NCBI RefSeq assembly: GCF_021130785.1
Contig: NC_060213.1
Coordinates: 70,948,001-71,012,000, forward strand
Direction of reading: 5' to 3'
DNA length: 64,000 nucleotides
Origin: Homalodisca vitripennis
Taxonomy: Eukaryota > Arthropoda > Insecta > Hemiptera > Cicadellidae
This document shows, in pieces, positions 22,055-33,800 of this stretch. Position 1 is the first letter of the stretch, and every line of letters begins with the position of its first letter. The translations under genes were made by a program, and so were the position numbers. The notes under the pieces were generated by a model. The model worked only from the letters and a program-made list of their open reading frames with translations. It was not told the DNA's origin and did not search any database.

Positions 22055-23122
22055 TAATAATCATACTATAATAATAATATGCGACATAAGTAAAAGTACA
22101 TGTATTAAATACGTATAATAAAAATTTTTCTTACAATTTTTCATATAAATTCAGTTTTAATTGAAGCTTAACACTGTTTTAACATAGTAATATATATTAA
22201 GGAGTGAGGGATGCTTTATCGGGGAGTAAAAAATAAAAGCAAAGTTATTTATACATTACTTTGTGCTTATTTTTTGGAGTATCAAGATATTCGGCATTTT
22301 AGTACTGACATTTGGTTTCGGATAAAATACTGTTAACAGAAACAAAATAGCACGCGTAATTAACATATTTACAGTGGTATTAGATTTAAGTTTATTGACG
22401 GCACTTCAGACGTGGCTTTTGACGGGTTGCCTGTCTAAGTTTAGTTCCCTACCTCTTTCATCAAGTTTCACAGGTATTTTCCCAATAACAATGAAACAAG
22501 AAACAAATTTATAACTCAGTGTTCACAGTCCTTATATCTAAAGTTAAGTTACCAAATTTACAAACAGAACCAAAATTATTAGTGAATTTACTTAAACTGA
22601 GTTTACAAAAAAAACAGTTTGTAAAAACTCATGTTACAAATTTTCAGTCTCTAAAGTATTACTTTCAATAGGTATCAATTGGATGGAAGACAGGATGTGC
22701 GGACCAAAAGATAATATATTTAAATTGGGTTCTTAATAAATAATATGATTACAAATTTTGGTTGGTATGGAGCGTAAAATATCAATGTGACTGATAGTTA
22801 GATACATGTTATATTATGTTCCTACTTAAAAATTTAAAAGGCACATTCTTCTCTTTGTGGAATTATATGTAGATTTCAACTATATAAAATTTTATACTTT
22901 TTAAGTACCGGTAATCATAAAAATCGTTAAAAATAAAAATTTTATTGAATTTTCTGTTAGTTTTCAATATTACCCTTTACACATATCTTATAGTACCAGG
23001 CTTAACATTTACTTTCCCTTCTCAACGAATGACGAAGTCTACAATGCATCATAATATTGATCACGATTTCAGGTATTCATTTCACTAAACATCTATGAAA
23101 GATCATTTAACACCTGTGTGTA
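22055..23122. other. AT-rich spacer
   Basis: No gene or repeat recognised between the mariner and the nested element. Confidence 0.55.
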
Positions 23123-23169
23123 ATTTTTCATAGTCACTACATACTATATGGATCGTTGACGACAAGAAT
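23123..23169. repeat. Left 47-bp inverted repeat of outer element
   Basis: The core ACTATATGGATCGTTGACGA is identical to the complement of the right copy; four mismatches lie nearer the outer end. Confidence 0.85.
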
Positions 23170-23525
23170 TTTAGAATGCAGTTTTTGAGGTTTCTATATA
23201 ATTAAAGCTTAGGTCAAAGATCTACTTCAGAATCCAACATATGTGTAATAACAATTTGAATAAATATACAGGTGTCGCATATTGTTTATGTAGAATTGCT
23301 CAGCTAATCTACAACATGTACAGTTTGGTGACAGCAAAACAGCTCGGCCAAATACTGTCAGAGGTCATACTGTATGTTTAACCAAGTTAGCAGAAGAAAA
23401 TGAACCGCTGCTACGTCACACTTTGAAGTTTGCTTTTTTTCTCTTTGACTTTTCATTATACGTTCGCTTTGTACTCAATTTTGAGTTTTCCGTCCACTTC
23501 AAGCTGTCGGTGGTTTAAACACTTA

Positions 23526-23533
23526 GTTTCTCC
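23526..23533. repeat. Left 8-bp target duplication of P-like element
   Basis: GTTTCTCC, identical to 25854-25861. P-superfamily transposons make 8-bp duplications. Confidence 0.9.
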
Positions 23534-23554
23534 CATAGATTACAATAAGACCAA
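23534..23554. repeat. Left terminal inverted repeat of P-like element
   Basis: 21 bases identical to the complement of 25833-25853. The similarity continues for about eight more bases with one single-base gap. Confidence 0.93.
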
Positions 23555-24929
23555 ATAGATGGGCTATGCCTATCTTGCCAACATTGGGGCAGGTGAAGCC
23601 AGGTCCGCCATGTTGTCGTGGGATAGAAACTCAAAACTACGCTCCGATTAGTGTAAAAATTCAGTTCTTCCCGTTTCAATAAACTCGTGATCTACCCCTA
23701 CTTAGAATAAAGAAAATACTTTGAAACTTTGTATGAGTGAATTCAATAAGCTATGGATGCCTGTGGTATCATTTTAAATGTTCACAAAATTTAGTTTTGC
23801 AATTTAAATAATGAAATAAAGTCGAGAATTATGTTTACATTTTAAAACTTGACATAAAAAAGTTAGTCGCCTGCTACTTTTTTGCCGTTTTTTTGGTCAG
23901 GCAAGATTAAAAACAGTGGAATATTTGTTGAATAGTTGAAGTTTTCGGAACATATTTTCTTTTTTAATTAGCTCTTATGGTTTGGCCAGAAAGTTATTGT
24001 TTGTGAGACGTTAGTTTACGAGTGCCGCGTTCGCTTGGAGCTCAACGCTCCGTGCGGTCCGTGCCGGGCCATCTGTTTCCTCGTATCGTACATTATAGCA
24101 TATTATAAAAAGTGAGTAGAACACGCTTTATTTGTACTTTTTTACAGTAATTACTTCAAATAAAATCACATAAGTTATGTAATTAATTAAGGAATTCAAT
24201 CTGAGTCAATACTCCTAAACAAGTATATAACTAAGAGTTTATTTGCTATTTATTTTTTGCATATGTACTATAATATGAGCAAAGTTTGTATATGCGGGTA
24301 AATTATTAGATAAGGGAAACATGACTTTAAAAACCTTATAATCCTTCACCTCAAAATATCCCAAAACACAATATCTAAAGTTTATGTTTACATATTATAA
24401 CAAAGTGTATAAAGGTTTAATAAAATATTTTGTTAAGTTCTGTAAACATTTATTATACAATTAGTAAGGCAATAAGTAAGATTTATAGATTAATTATAAT
24501 AAAGTAATGGAAAATTACTTAAACGTACAATAAAATATAGTGTCAACTTTACAACTCAGTTAATTGTAACTAATCTGTAATACTCAGTTGAGAAGAGGAG
24601 GAACTTTTAAGTCATATATTATAAATGTTAGTTTATTGACCTTTTTTAAATTGAAATTGCGCTAAAAAGAAAGAAAATATAGAAAAATATATTAGTTTTT
24701 TAGGTGACCATTTCCAACCATGATGAAAAACAAAACAAAAGACAAAAAATGCAATACAATTGAAAAACTTGAACACTTTAAAATTGAATGGACCAACTAT
24801 TGAACCATGAACGTAACTGTTTTCAAGATATAATTTCTAAGTTTGGTTTTGTGTATTGATTCATCGAATTTCTTTGCAAAAATGGTGTAGTCTCATTAAA
24901 AATATTTCATTAGCTATTGCCTTTATAAG

Positions 24930-25613
24930 AAGTACAAAATGGCTTTTGCTCGGGGCCATTGTCAAGGAAATGGTCCCCTGGACACAAATCCAATTCCTAT
25001 ACATTTCTTCATTACTGATGACGTCATCTTTTCAGTTAAAATTTTGATTGAAGTGATGTCTCCTTTGTTCAAATTAAACTTAACAACAGACTCGGCAATT
25101 AAACAGAGCTTTTCTACAGCCTCTGACGGTTACACTAAACCCCCCCCCCCTATTTTACATTTAACCAAACTTTGAGAACACGAAAAAGTTGCCTACCAAA
25201 AGTTCCACGCACTCTCGACAAACAATTTCAGTTTTAAGCTTACTTACAACATATCCAGCAATATATTCTACAATATCACATGTAATATTCGTCGTGTTAC
25301 TCAAAATATTCATTACAACTTCTTCTTCTTCTTCGCCTGCTTCTCTTGATCCAAAGATTTTTGTTCTTCATCGTCCAAGGAACCTCCACCCTGGTGTACT
25401 TGAATTGATTTCTTGAACTTCATTCCTCTGATTTTTAAGGCTCAGAATCAATGTTTTGTTTCAGAATCAATGTGTTTCCTGTTTTCCTCTCATGTAGCTC
25501 TTTTATGAAGTAGAATTCTTTTAAAGGCACCAGTGAACTCTCTGCATGATGGGTTGTTGCTCAAGCCTCCACGAGAACGAATGTACCGAACAGTCTTTAT
25601 AGGTGATCTTGAC
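24930..25613 (-). pseudogene. P/THAP9-like transposase, C-terminal remnant
   Basis: Read on the minus strand: QDHL at about 25613-25602, a stop, LFGT, a frame change, then IRSRGGLSNNPSCREF at about 25580-25530. This corresponds to the conserved block of P-type transposases in which QDHLE.FF precedes an R..GG..NNP stretch. A second open segment at 25367-25164 holds an acidic run of five glutamates and then DIVEYIAGYVVSKL followed by C..C (VCRECVELL), which matches the IAGYV..K...C..C block near the C-terminus of THAP9 and P transposases. A C-rich run at 25141-25150 and stops break the frame. Further on (25110-24960) AESVVKFNL appears in a shifted frame. Catalytic residues upstream are absent, so no activity is possible. 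Confidence 0.85.
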
Positions 25614-25689
25614 TGATCTTGTAAACTGGAAAGTACATAAGTTTACAATCATTGGCCTGTACATACTCTTTGTATAGCAGGTGACTACA

Positions 25690-25832
25690 GTAAGCTCGAC
25701 ATGGGCGAAGTGAAGAGCGGGGGTGCAATGCGACGCTCCTCAGTAGGTTGACTCACGCCCGCGCCGCCATATTGTTGAGTATTAGCCGCTCCGCAGTGGG
25801 CTTCCACCTGCGAGCACCCGATGTCCTATCTA
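25690..25832. other. GC-rich subterminal segment of P-like element
   Basis: This stretch holds many CpG and GCCGCC-type motifs, for example CGCGCCGCCATATTG near 25760, in contrast to AT-rich surroundings. It may be a promoter or transposase-binding region of the element; the left end has no matching counterpart beyond a CCGCCATGTTG near 23607. Confidence 0.4.
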
Positions 25833-25853
25833 TTGGTCTTATTGTAATCTATG
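25833..25853. repeat. Right terminal inverted repeat of P-like element
   Basis: Exact complement of 23534-23554. Confidence 0.93.
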
Positions 25854-25861
25854 GTTTCTCC
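25854..25861. repeat. Right 8-bp target duplication of P-like element
   Basis: GTTTCTCC, identical to 23526-23533. Confidence 0.9.
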
Positions 25862-26784
25862 TTCTCTGTTTCTGAGTGTCATTACATATACTGTTTGTTG
25901 CACATTCTCAGGTTATACCATGGTGTAAATAGAGTAAACTTATGCTCCCATTATTTCAATAGTTTTTCGCTCTCACCTCTTTGAATGCAATACACTTTAC
26001 CTAATTTCACACCTACAGTAATCTTTTTCTATACTATAAATGAATATAAAAATGCATTATTACATCCAACACATAAACTTTATCATAAAATCTGAGTAGT
26101 TTATGAAAAATTCGTTTTTAAATAAACAGCATGATGTTATTAGAGAACAATAGCTATAAAACAAGAAGCTTTGTTGAGATACTTTGTGCCAAATATATCA
26201 GTAACACAATGGCTGTGTGTGTCCACTTTTGTGATGTCATGAAAGAACAATATTAACGTGAATTCTTTGTCAGACTGAGACCTCCTTTTTTTACAGAGGA
26301 TGGATAAAATGTTTATAAACATATCACACGTGTTCTTTAGAATTCATTCATCTTCCTTTCATGTTCTTTTCTTCATAAATAATGAAACATAACGTGGAAT
26401 ACTTCTTTGTCAAAGGTAGCTGCTATAGTATATACTGAGTAACGACCAATATATTCTTTGGACAAGATATAAAATATCTAGACAATCAATTTTAATTTAC
26501 TTTAATGAGCTTTGGGCTGGATAATTTCAATATTAAAAAAAATTACAATTACTTGTACTGTAGCAAGGATTTGGGTAATGGTGGGGGCGGACTAAACAAA
26601 CTATAGGTTACCATACAATTTTTTTGTTGGATCGATTAATCGAACATTTAATATGATTTATTGAATATAAGGAGGTTTAGGTAATTTTAACTAAGACTTC
26701 TATAAATTATAAAACAGAATATATAAAACATTTCTTCTTATGTGCGTAGCCTATTCCAAGTAGTTTTATTTTATAAATCCATAT

Positions 26785-26831
26785 ATTCTTGTCGTCAACG
26801 ATCCATATAGTATGGACTGACTATGATGAAT
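26785..26831. repeat. Right 47-bp inverted repeat of outer element
   Basis: Complement of 23123-23169 at 43 of 47 positions; TA follows at 26832. Confidence 0.85.
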
Positions 26832-26833
26832 TA

Positions 26834-28326
26834 GGTATATGTTGTATAAGGTTACAAGCATATGTTATTGGTTGCTCTTAAACAATTTAAAGCATTTTAT
26901 TCATGGCTGTCTAAGAATAGTTATAAATATAATGTTTTCTTGTAGAGTAATAATAATGAGATACACATAACATAAGTATTGTGGGAAGTATTAATGGGAA
27001 TGTTGAGTTTAGCCCTGTTCAACTTCCCCGTAGTGATAATGACATGAACTTCTTCAATTTTATAACAAAGCAAACAATGAATTTCTAAGTTTTTAAACGG
27101 TTAGTGTAATACAATTCATTTATATATGAGTTATCTGTACTTTTGGCCATCCACGGTTTAGTCTCATATAAGCAATGACAAACCTAATTAATTTTTTCTG
27201 GAATGGGTCAAGATCATTCAACTACATCCGGATCTCAAACAACATACATATAACGCACTTACTACAAAACGGTGTCTAGACGGAGTGATTAATTTAAAAC
27301 AAGTTTAAAAAAATCCAGCTTACTAAGAGAGTCGATCTTAAGCACCCATTATACGAGGTAAAACAACAAGTTTCGACTAAATGACCCTTGTACAGTTGGA
27401 TGGGCGGTGATAACACTGTTGGTTATGAAGTGAATTGATCTTGCAATCTGTCTTCTAAGGCTTCTTCAAGCAGCAATAATATACCAGCTGCTTCAGCTAT
27501 CTATTAGTACAATTAGACCTATTAACGTATAATGTGCTAGTAAGAAGCTGTTACCTTTAAAGATATTAGTAATGTGCTAATTATTTTTAAGAACGAAAGT
27601 AAATATTTCGAAAATATATAAAATCGCGGTGTAAGTAGGTTGATAAATGTAGCTTTAATAAATGCTATTCAATAACGTACTAAATACGTAAATTTCATCT
27701 AAATGGCTTAGTGAAAGTTCCCGGAAGTTAGGAGTAATAAAGGTGACAACCAATATTCTATTGTAATAGTGCGTTGTCACTCTCCATTAACGTGTTGCAA
27801 ACTAAATACTTTACTTTATTAGTTCTGATTTTTTTTCTATGCACATTTTAATCATTTAAGTTTTTCTTGATACATAATAACATTTGACTCTACAACTGAC
27901 TTGATAAGAAATATTTTAAAATAAATAAAATAATAAATAGAAAATATTAATATATCTCTTTATAAAATGATACATTTTTTCATTGAAAGCAATGAGTTAA
28001 ATGGGCGTTTGATTATACAGATTTAAAAACATATAGACAAAAATTATAAACAGCCTAAGAGAATTTTCGGTTAGCAGGTTTCTCTGGCATTACTTGTAAA
28101 GTATATAGCTCATTACACTAGGCTATATGGAATACTACGTATTATGTTATAAGTTGCCATTACAGTTACTATATTACTAGTGTATGAATTCTTACACTTC
28201 AGTGACACGTACCACTAGCGAAATCAGTTTTTTCTATATGGAAAATAAGCTTAACCCATCGCTGCTGGAAAATTATATCAAGACGTACCCTAGGTGCTAA
28301 AAAATGTTATGTTACTAAATCCTACC
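26834..28326. other. AT-rich non-coding stretch
   Basis: No gene seen. Near its right end (28250) TTAACCCATCGCTGCTGG has the shape of a piggyBac-type terminus, TTAA then CCC, but no matching opposite end was found. Confidence 0.5.
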
Positions 28327-28653
28327 TTACGTGTTGAAATGTCTGGAAATGGCGTTAGGGCCACAAATCCGAACTCCTGATGTGCGTTCTGGCCCAAATT
28401 TAGTAAATTGTATAGGTCTCATTCCTGAAGTTGTTATTGTCAATTGTGGAGCTGTAGTGTATATGTCGGGGTCCTCATCAGCATCAATTACCGACGATCC
28501 ATCATCTGATTACTCATCCGATACGTCATCCACAGCGCGTTGAACAGGGTCATCTACGTCGACATAGTCTAGATTTTCAGATTGTAACTCGATGCGGGTA
28601 GCTTCTGAGGCGTTTCCAGACGGTCCAGTGATTGAATTATCCATTGTACTCAT
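28327..28653 (-). pseudogene. Acidic exon-like frame with one stop, possible transposase N-terminus
   Basis: A minus-strand frame of 108 codons opens with MSTMDNSITGPSGN at 28653, preceded by CACG. It is rich in D, E and S (DYVDVDDPV; later SDDGSSVIDADEDPD). It has one in-frame TAA at codon 48 (28510-28512) and a terminal TAA at 28327. The last codons contain CACGTAAGG, which could also be a splice donor. Acidic, low-complexity N-termini of this sort are common in piggyBac-type transposases, and a TTAACCC motif lies 75 bases beyond, but no catalytic region is present. It could equally be the first exon of an unrelated host or repeat gene. I do not recognise the protein. Confidence 0.3.
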
Positions 28654-28739
28654 CGTGCAACACTCGTACACACACAACAAACACTATTGTACACACTAAA
28701 ATAACAGTGAACACACTAAAACTTAACAGACAGTAATAA

Positions 28740-28960
28740 AAACTAAGGGTCGCGGGCGGACCCCGTAGGGTGGCGGCGAGACGCGAACGAACCACGTTCT
28801 AAGATCGACACGAACCATTAGCCAACTGCTGTAGCGTACCAACCTACTCCCGCGACTGGCTGAACCACACTAAGCCTATACACAGTGCGATGCGTGGTAG
28901 TCCACCCGCGGACCCCCCCCCGATTTTAGGCTATGACGCGCGGGTCCCGCCAATCATATT
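28740..28960. other. GC-rich patch upstream of the acidic frame
   Basis: About 220 bases with many CpG dinucleotides, for example GGGTCGCGGGCGGACCCC at 28747 and CCCGCGGACC at 28907, in otherwise AT-rich DNA. On the minus strand it lies directly upstream of the frame at 28653 and so could be its promoter and 5' UTR. Confidence 0.45.
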
Positions 28961-30451
28961 ATATGCATGTGACAGAAGTAATATTATTCAATACCCTCAA
29001 GTGATAGTCTTAGAGAATGCTGAACCAAATAAAATATTATTCTAAAATGTATTGTTTCAAAAACGTCTGAGCTACAATATATATCGTTTGCAGATTTGCA
29101 TACATATATAAATAAATAAAACTGTCCCATTAGTGATAGGCTTTGCTAACTATCGGTTTAATAAGAGAAGAGCATAATTAAATTACTCGGGATTTGTTAT
29201 CCTATTTTGGTTGGTAAAATTAAAATACACTTAAAGTGGTTGAAGTGCAGGTGATACTCAAAAGACAAAGCTTGCTTGGATTTATGTACTGCTAATTATA
29301 TAATATTAATCTATATTGATTTCTTTGATCTTTTGTTATAGATTTCTAATTGCTGAACAAGGATGGAAGTACCTCAAAATATTTATTGTTCACTATTTAG
29401 AAGTATAAAATAAATTGTGGGTGCGGGTCGTTCAAGAGCTATTAATATTCTACTACTAATGTAGAAAAAGGCTACACCAGATTGAGCTGCAAGGATGCTG
29501 GATCTAGCTGTAATATAATTTTACTCCAACGTTGCTTGAATTCTTAAATATTAAATTACCTCTTTAGTGAACTCGTTTGTGACGCATAATTAAATTACGA
29601 TGCATTTTGTCTAATGGAAGTAGCTTTTCTTCTAAACGCTTAAAATAGTAATAGTGTATATTATGAAAGTAATTCAACCCGATCTCCTGAGCCCTGGTGT
29701 GATTTGATGAAATCTCTGACTATAAATTATAGTATAAAATATGCTATCAATCAATTATTGAGTAGGTAGGTTTTATACACTTATTGTTTTTCTTGATGTA
29801 ATAATTTTTTTATCTTTTTTATTTTTAAAATGTTTTGTGCGCCACTGTCGTGTGTGAAAAAACCTGAGGGTAACCTCCACACAGCAATGCTAAAGAGGTA
29901 CCTATCCTAGCACATAGTTGCACTTTTATCCCATTGTTGTAACATTATTATTTTTAGTTTTAAAAATAGTTTCTTTTTGTTATTAAGTGAATTGAGTGTA
30001 AATATGCGTATTAAGGAATAAAATCTCTTTCTTTTTTAAATAAGGTACGTTACACACGTGTTTCGTATCAGGATTCGTTTAGACTGGATGCAAAATTTTA
30101 ATTTGATAATTAATTGTACTATACAACATGTTAAAAGCTACGTTTAAAATAGCACATATTACAGTTTTGTTCTTAGTTTTTATTTTAGAAAATGTTAATT
30201 TTACATTTTACTCGTTGCTATAATATTTACCAATAACGGCAAAGGAAATTAATCACTAACACTTGGCCAAATACCATCGAGTGACATTCACAACTGCCGA
30301 AATCAATGTTGCTTTTTTTTAAATAAAGTGTCATAAAAAATTTCAATTTAAAACGTTATTTTGTTACTCCTATTTCAAATTTACGCTAAAAGATTTTTTT
30401 ATGCCCAGTGCATAATAAAATTAAAGTACATGATCCTAAATTATAGTACAG

Positions 30452-30455
<4 letters not shown>
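28961..30455. other. AT-rich stretch without a gene
   Basis: Nothing recognised on either strand. Confidence 0.55.

Positions 30456-30522
<67 letters not shown>
30456..30522. repeat. (TA)n microsatellite, about 67 bp
   Basis: Uninterrupted TA dinucleotides; the frame across it is spurious. Confidence 0.97.
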
Positions 30523-30526
<4 letters not shown>

Positions 30527-30800
30527 GACAAAAATTTAAGTTGTTAGTTTCTTTAGAGATATTTTTTGTTAATGTTTAAACTATAAATCAGGAAAGAACT
30601 AAACAAATCTTATTATACCGGTAAGTTGTAATGTAAGATTGTTTTTTGTATTGTGTTGTCTATGAAACAATACTGTTAAGTGAAATATAAAGAACTGCGT
30701 TGGGTTTAATATATCAATAATAATAACTATGAACTGGATGCTGGATAAAGTAGCAAAGAGCAGAGAGGGTGCCGTTGGGCCAGGGGTAGGAAGGTGGTGA

Positions 30801-30827
30801 TGACGTCATTCCGGTATCATGACGTCA
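30801..30827. promoter_or_regulatory. Pair of CRE palindromes
   Basis: TGACGTCA occurs at 30801-30808 and again at 30820-30827, 19 bases apart, in a locally GC-richer segment (30760-30880). TGACGTCA is the classic binding site of CREB/ATF-type bZIP factors. Two full palindromes on nearly the same helical face suggest a regulatory site, although no gene is identified nearby. Single copies also occur at 25019-25026, inside the P-like element, and 47402-47409. Confidence 0.35.
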
Positions 30828-30879
30828 ACACAATCGATGCTGAGTGAAAACCACTTGTTGCAGCGCTACGCCTTGGTTC

Positions 30880-33800
30880 CGTACATTGCTCTAGTATTTC
30901 TGCACAGATTAGATAAACATCTCCACATTGTATTTTTTCCACGGTTCTTGCTTTTTTTTACTGCAACAGTAGGTATTCTTTGAGTTGACAAAGTGCTGTA
31001 AAATCAAAACTACATTTGAATTCACAATTCCAAAGACATGGGTTTTTAATGATAATATTGCAAAAAATATTCAACATTTCTATGAAATAAAAATATGTAC
31101 ACTACAATAAATTTAACCCAGGAAATTAATGCTTGCTGCGGCAATCTATTTTAATTCTAACACTATGATTATATCTTTCCTTAAAATGTAATGAAATAAT
31201 AAGTGCATAACTAACATAACATAAATACCTAAAAAAACGTACTTTTTGTAACACAGAATTTAAACTCGATCATGAGAATAAACACCTTGTAGATGTTTTA
31301 GCTAAATGCAATTATGTAATGATAATAGGATTTCAGAGATTTTCCAACTTTTTATGTAAAAAATATGCAACAGAACGTCTCGAGGATTTATATATTCTAT
31401 TTTCTTGAAATTAAAAATCCTAATACATAAATATGTAAAAATATTTAAAAAAATCAATATATGCAAGTAAATAAAATTTTTATTATACATACGAGATAAA
31501 TACTTATAAAGCAGCCTTGGTTGATTCGTGTTTAAATTGTGATTTATTCTGTTTATAAACAGTGAAAGTTTTGAAAAATTATTGTTTTATATAAAATAAA
31601 AAATTAAATATTAATGCAATCATAATATAGTCATTATAATTATAAATTCTCATATGTAAATATGTTTGTTATAAATCTAAGTTGTTTGTACATTTAAGAA
31701 ATAGTGTACATTAACATTATTTATTTGTACAAAAGATAATTATTAGCTATTTAGTGGATTTATCGCGGAAGAAATATAATTATTAGCTAAGACACAATTT
31801 CCATCCTCCTCCTTCACTTATGTTTTCATCGGACATGATATAAAACTTGATCAAATTCGAAATAGATGAAATATTCAGGAAAATATAACTAAAAAGTAAC
31901 ATTACGAGGCAACCAGGAAAAATGATTCTTATTTTATGATTTATAAGATGTAATAAGTTTATAATAACTATAGTTTTATATTATTTACATTTAACATAAT
32001 AGTAATTTATTGCTTGCATACATTTGGACGAGAAGGAATACTAATGTACATCAAAGAGGTAGAGAAATTGTATTGTATGTGAAAGAAATATAACAACTCA
32101 GTCCACGGGAAATGATACAAATATGTCATAATTAATTTAACTATATGTGGGATTGTAAAACGGAACTCATTCACATCACTTTCAGTATATTTGGAAAAAA
32201 ATACAACTTTGGAACGTTATAGAATTCTTGTTACTAAAGTGAATGGATTAGATTATAAAAGCATCTAAATGTGTATTTCAGTTAGAAGTGAGGCTACCAA
32301 GACAAAGTTACATAACAAAAATTTACAAAGTCGTATAGGTATTTAATATAAATCAAGCAATACAGTTTTGTTAGGACAGAAAATATTACACAATAACAAA
32401 AAATATACAAAATTTAACAATGCTATTTAAATATATTACGTATTTATATATGATTATATTATTTTATAAACAGATTAGACAACATGTATCTTAGTAAAGG
32501 CATAAATAAGTTATGCTATCTCTTGTATACTATCATAAATGAATCATTTTCAGTACGAACACAAAAGGGATGTAATGTGTTATGGCATGCAATTATTTCA
32601 GCTTGAAAAGGAATCGCTGTTAAAAATGTATAAAAATATTTTAGTTAACCTTGTTACTATGAAATAGTCTCTACAGTTCACGGTGGAATGCAGAACCAAT
32701 TGAGAACTAAGTCGCCCAGACTATGTACGGAGCAGGCTGCGCACAAAGCTCTCATTTAAGCCTCTTAGCTGGAGAAGCTCAGCTGGTGAAACCAAACTCT
32801 TTAGCGATCAGCACATTCCCTAATAATTAACTATATTCCTAAATAATGAATCTTCCCTGTGATCACACCCAGTTTAGATATATGCTTAGTATTGTTCACT
32901 TTTTTAAATATAGAGTATTGTTTAATATAGAAATGAGGTATATTATTTATCGTTCTTCACAACCTTTACATTTTTATCTAAACAATAACAATGTCAGTTA
33001 ATTGTGGAATACTAAATTTAATATCGTAATTATTGTGGTGAAGTTTATGGATATAGTCAAACACCGTTGTTACAAAAATTTTTATATGATATTCTTATTT
33101 CACAAAGACTGAAATTTAAAGTTGTGAAAAGATAATTTACGAGTAGCAATATAAGTAAAAATAATAACTTCCATAGGTTCAACGTAAAATTTGGGAAACA
33201 ATGGTAAATATTTCAAATTCAGAATAGTATTATATAATAATAGATAACGTTCATTAAATTTTAAGTGCCATTATACGTATTAAGCCATATAGACCTTCCA
33301 GGAAACAGTCCGAAAAGTCAACGATAATATTAATAGGAGTTATAGACCAGCCAATGAGTAACTCAAATAACAGTTGCACAATTATGTGGATGGGAAGTTT
33401 TATTATCTTGTCTTATGTTTTATCTTTTTTTAGCTGAAATTCCATGATTTTGAGTGTTTATGGAACTGGTGAATTAGTGAACAGACTTTGAACGCCAAAA
33501 GCAAAGAAGCCTATAGGTTTAAGCAAGTTTAAAGTCTTAAATTTCTCTACGAAGTTTTTGGAATAGTTAATAAAATTGCTAGTTTTTCGTGCAAGTGGTG
33601 TCAAGATGCCTTAGATTTTGGATATTTCCTCACACGGTTAATTCTGGGAAATACTTATTGATCGAAAAGGAATGCAATGTTTGTTGATGGACATGCATGT
33701 ATGGGATTTTGGAATGATGATGTATGTTTGCGCTGAAATGTATCAATCAGAGTTTTATTTAGCGTAGTATATTTGCCAGCGTTCAAAGTTTCAGTACTTT

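Larger units (their letters stand above)
23534..25853 (-). mobile_element. P-superfamily (P/THAP9-like) DNA transposon, internally deleted
   Basis: A 2320-bp element with perfect 21-bp terminal inverted repeats, starting CATAGATTACAATAAGACC at 23534 and ending with the complement at 25853, and a perfect 8-bp target duplication. Minus-strand remnants of a P-type transposase C-terminus lie at 24930-25613. Only about 240 bases separate the right end from the first remnant, so the N-terminal THAP and catalytic parts have been deleted. The 1.3 kb between the coding remnant and the left end shows no coding. The subterminal region at the right end is GC-rich. It is non-autonomous. Confidence 0.9.
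23123..26831. mobile_element. TA-flanked inverted-repeat element, interrupted by a P-like transposon
   Basis: 47-bp inverted repeats at 23123-23169 and 26785-26831 match at 43 of 47 positions and are each bordered outside by TA (23121-23122 and 26832-26833). Removing the inner P-like insertion and one copy of its 8-bp duplication leaves about 1.38 kb. That size and the TA target fit the Tc1/mariner superfamily. I found no transposase in the remaining interior (23170-23525 and 25862-26784), so it is a non-autonomous or badly decayed copy. The class is inference from size and target only. Confidence 0.65.
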
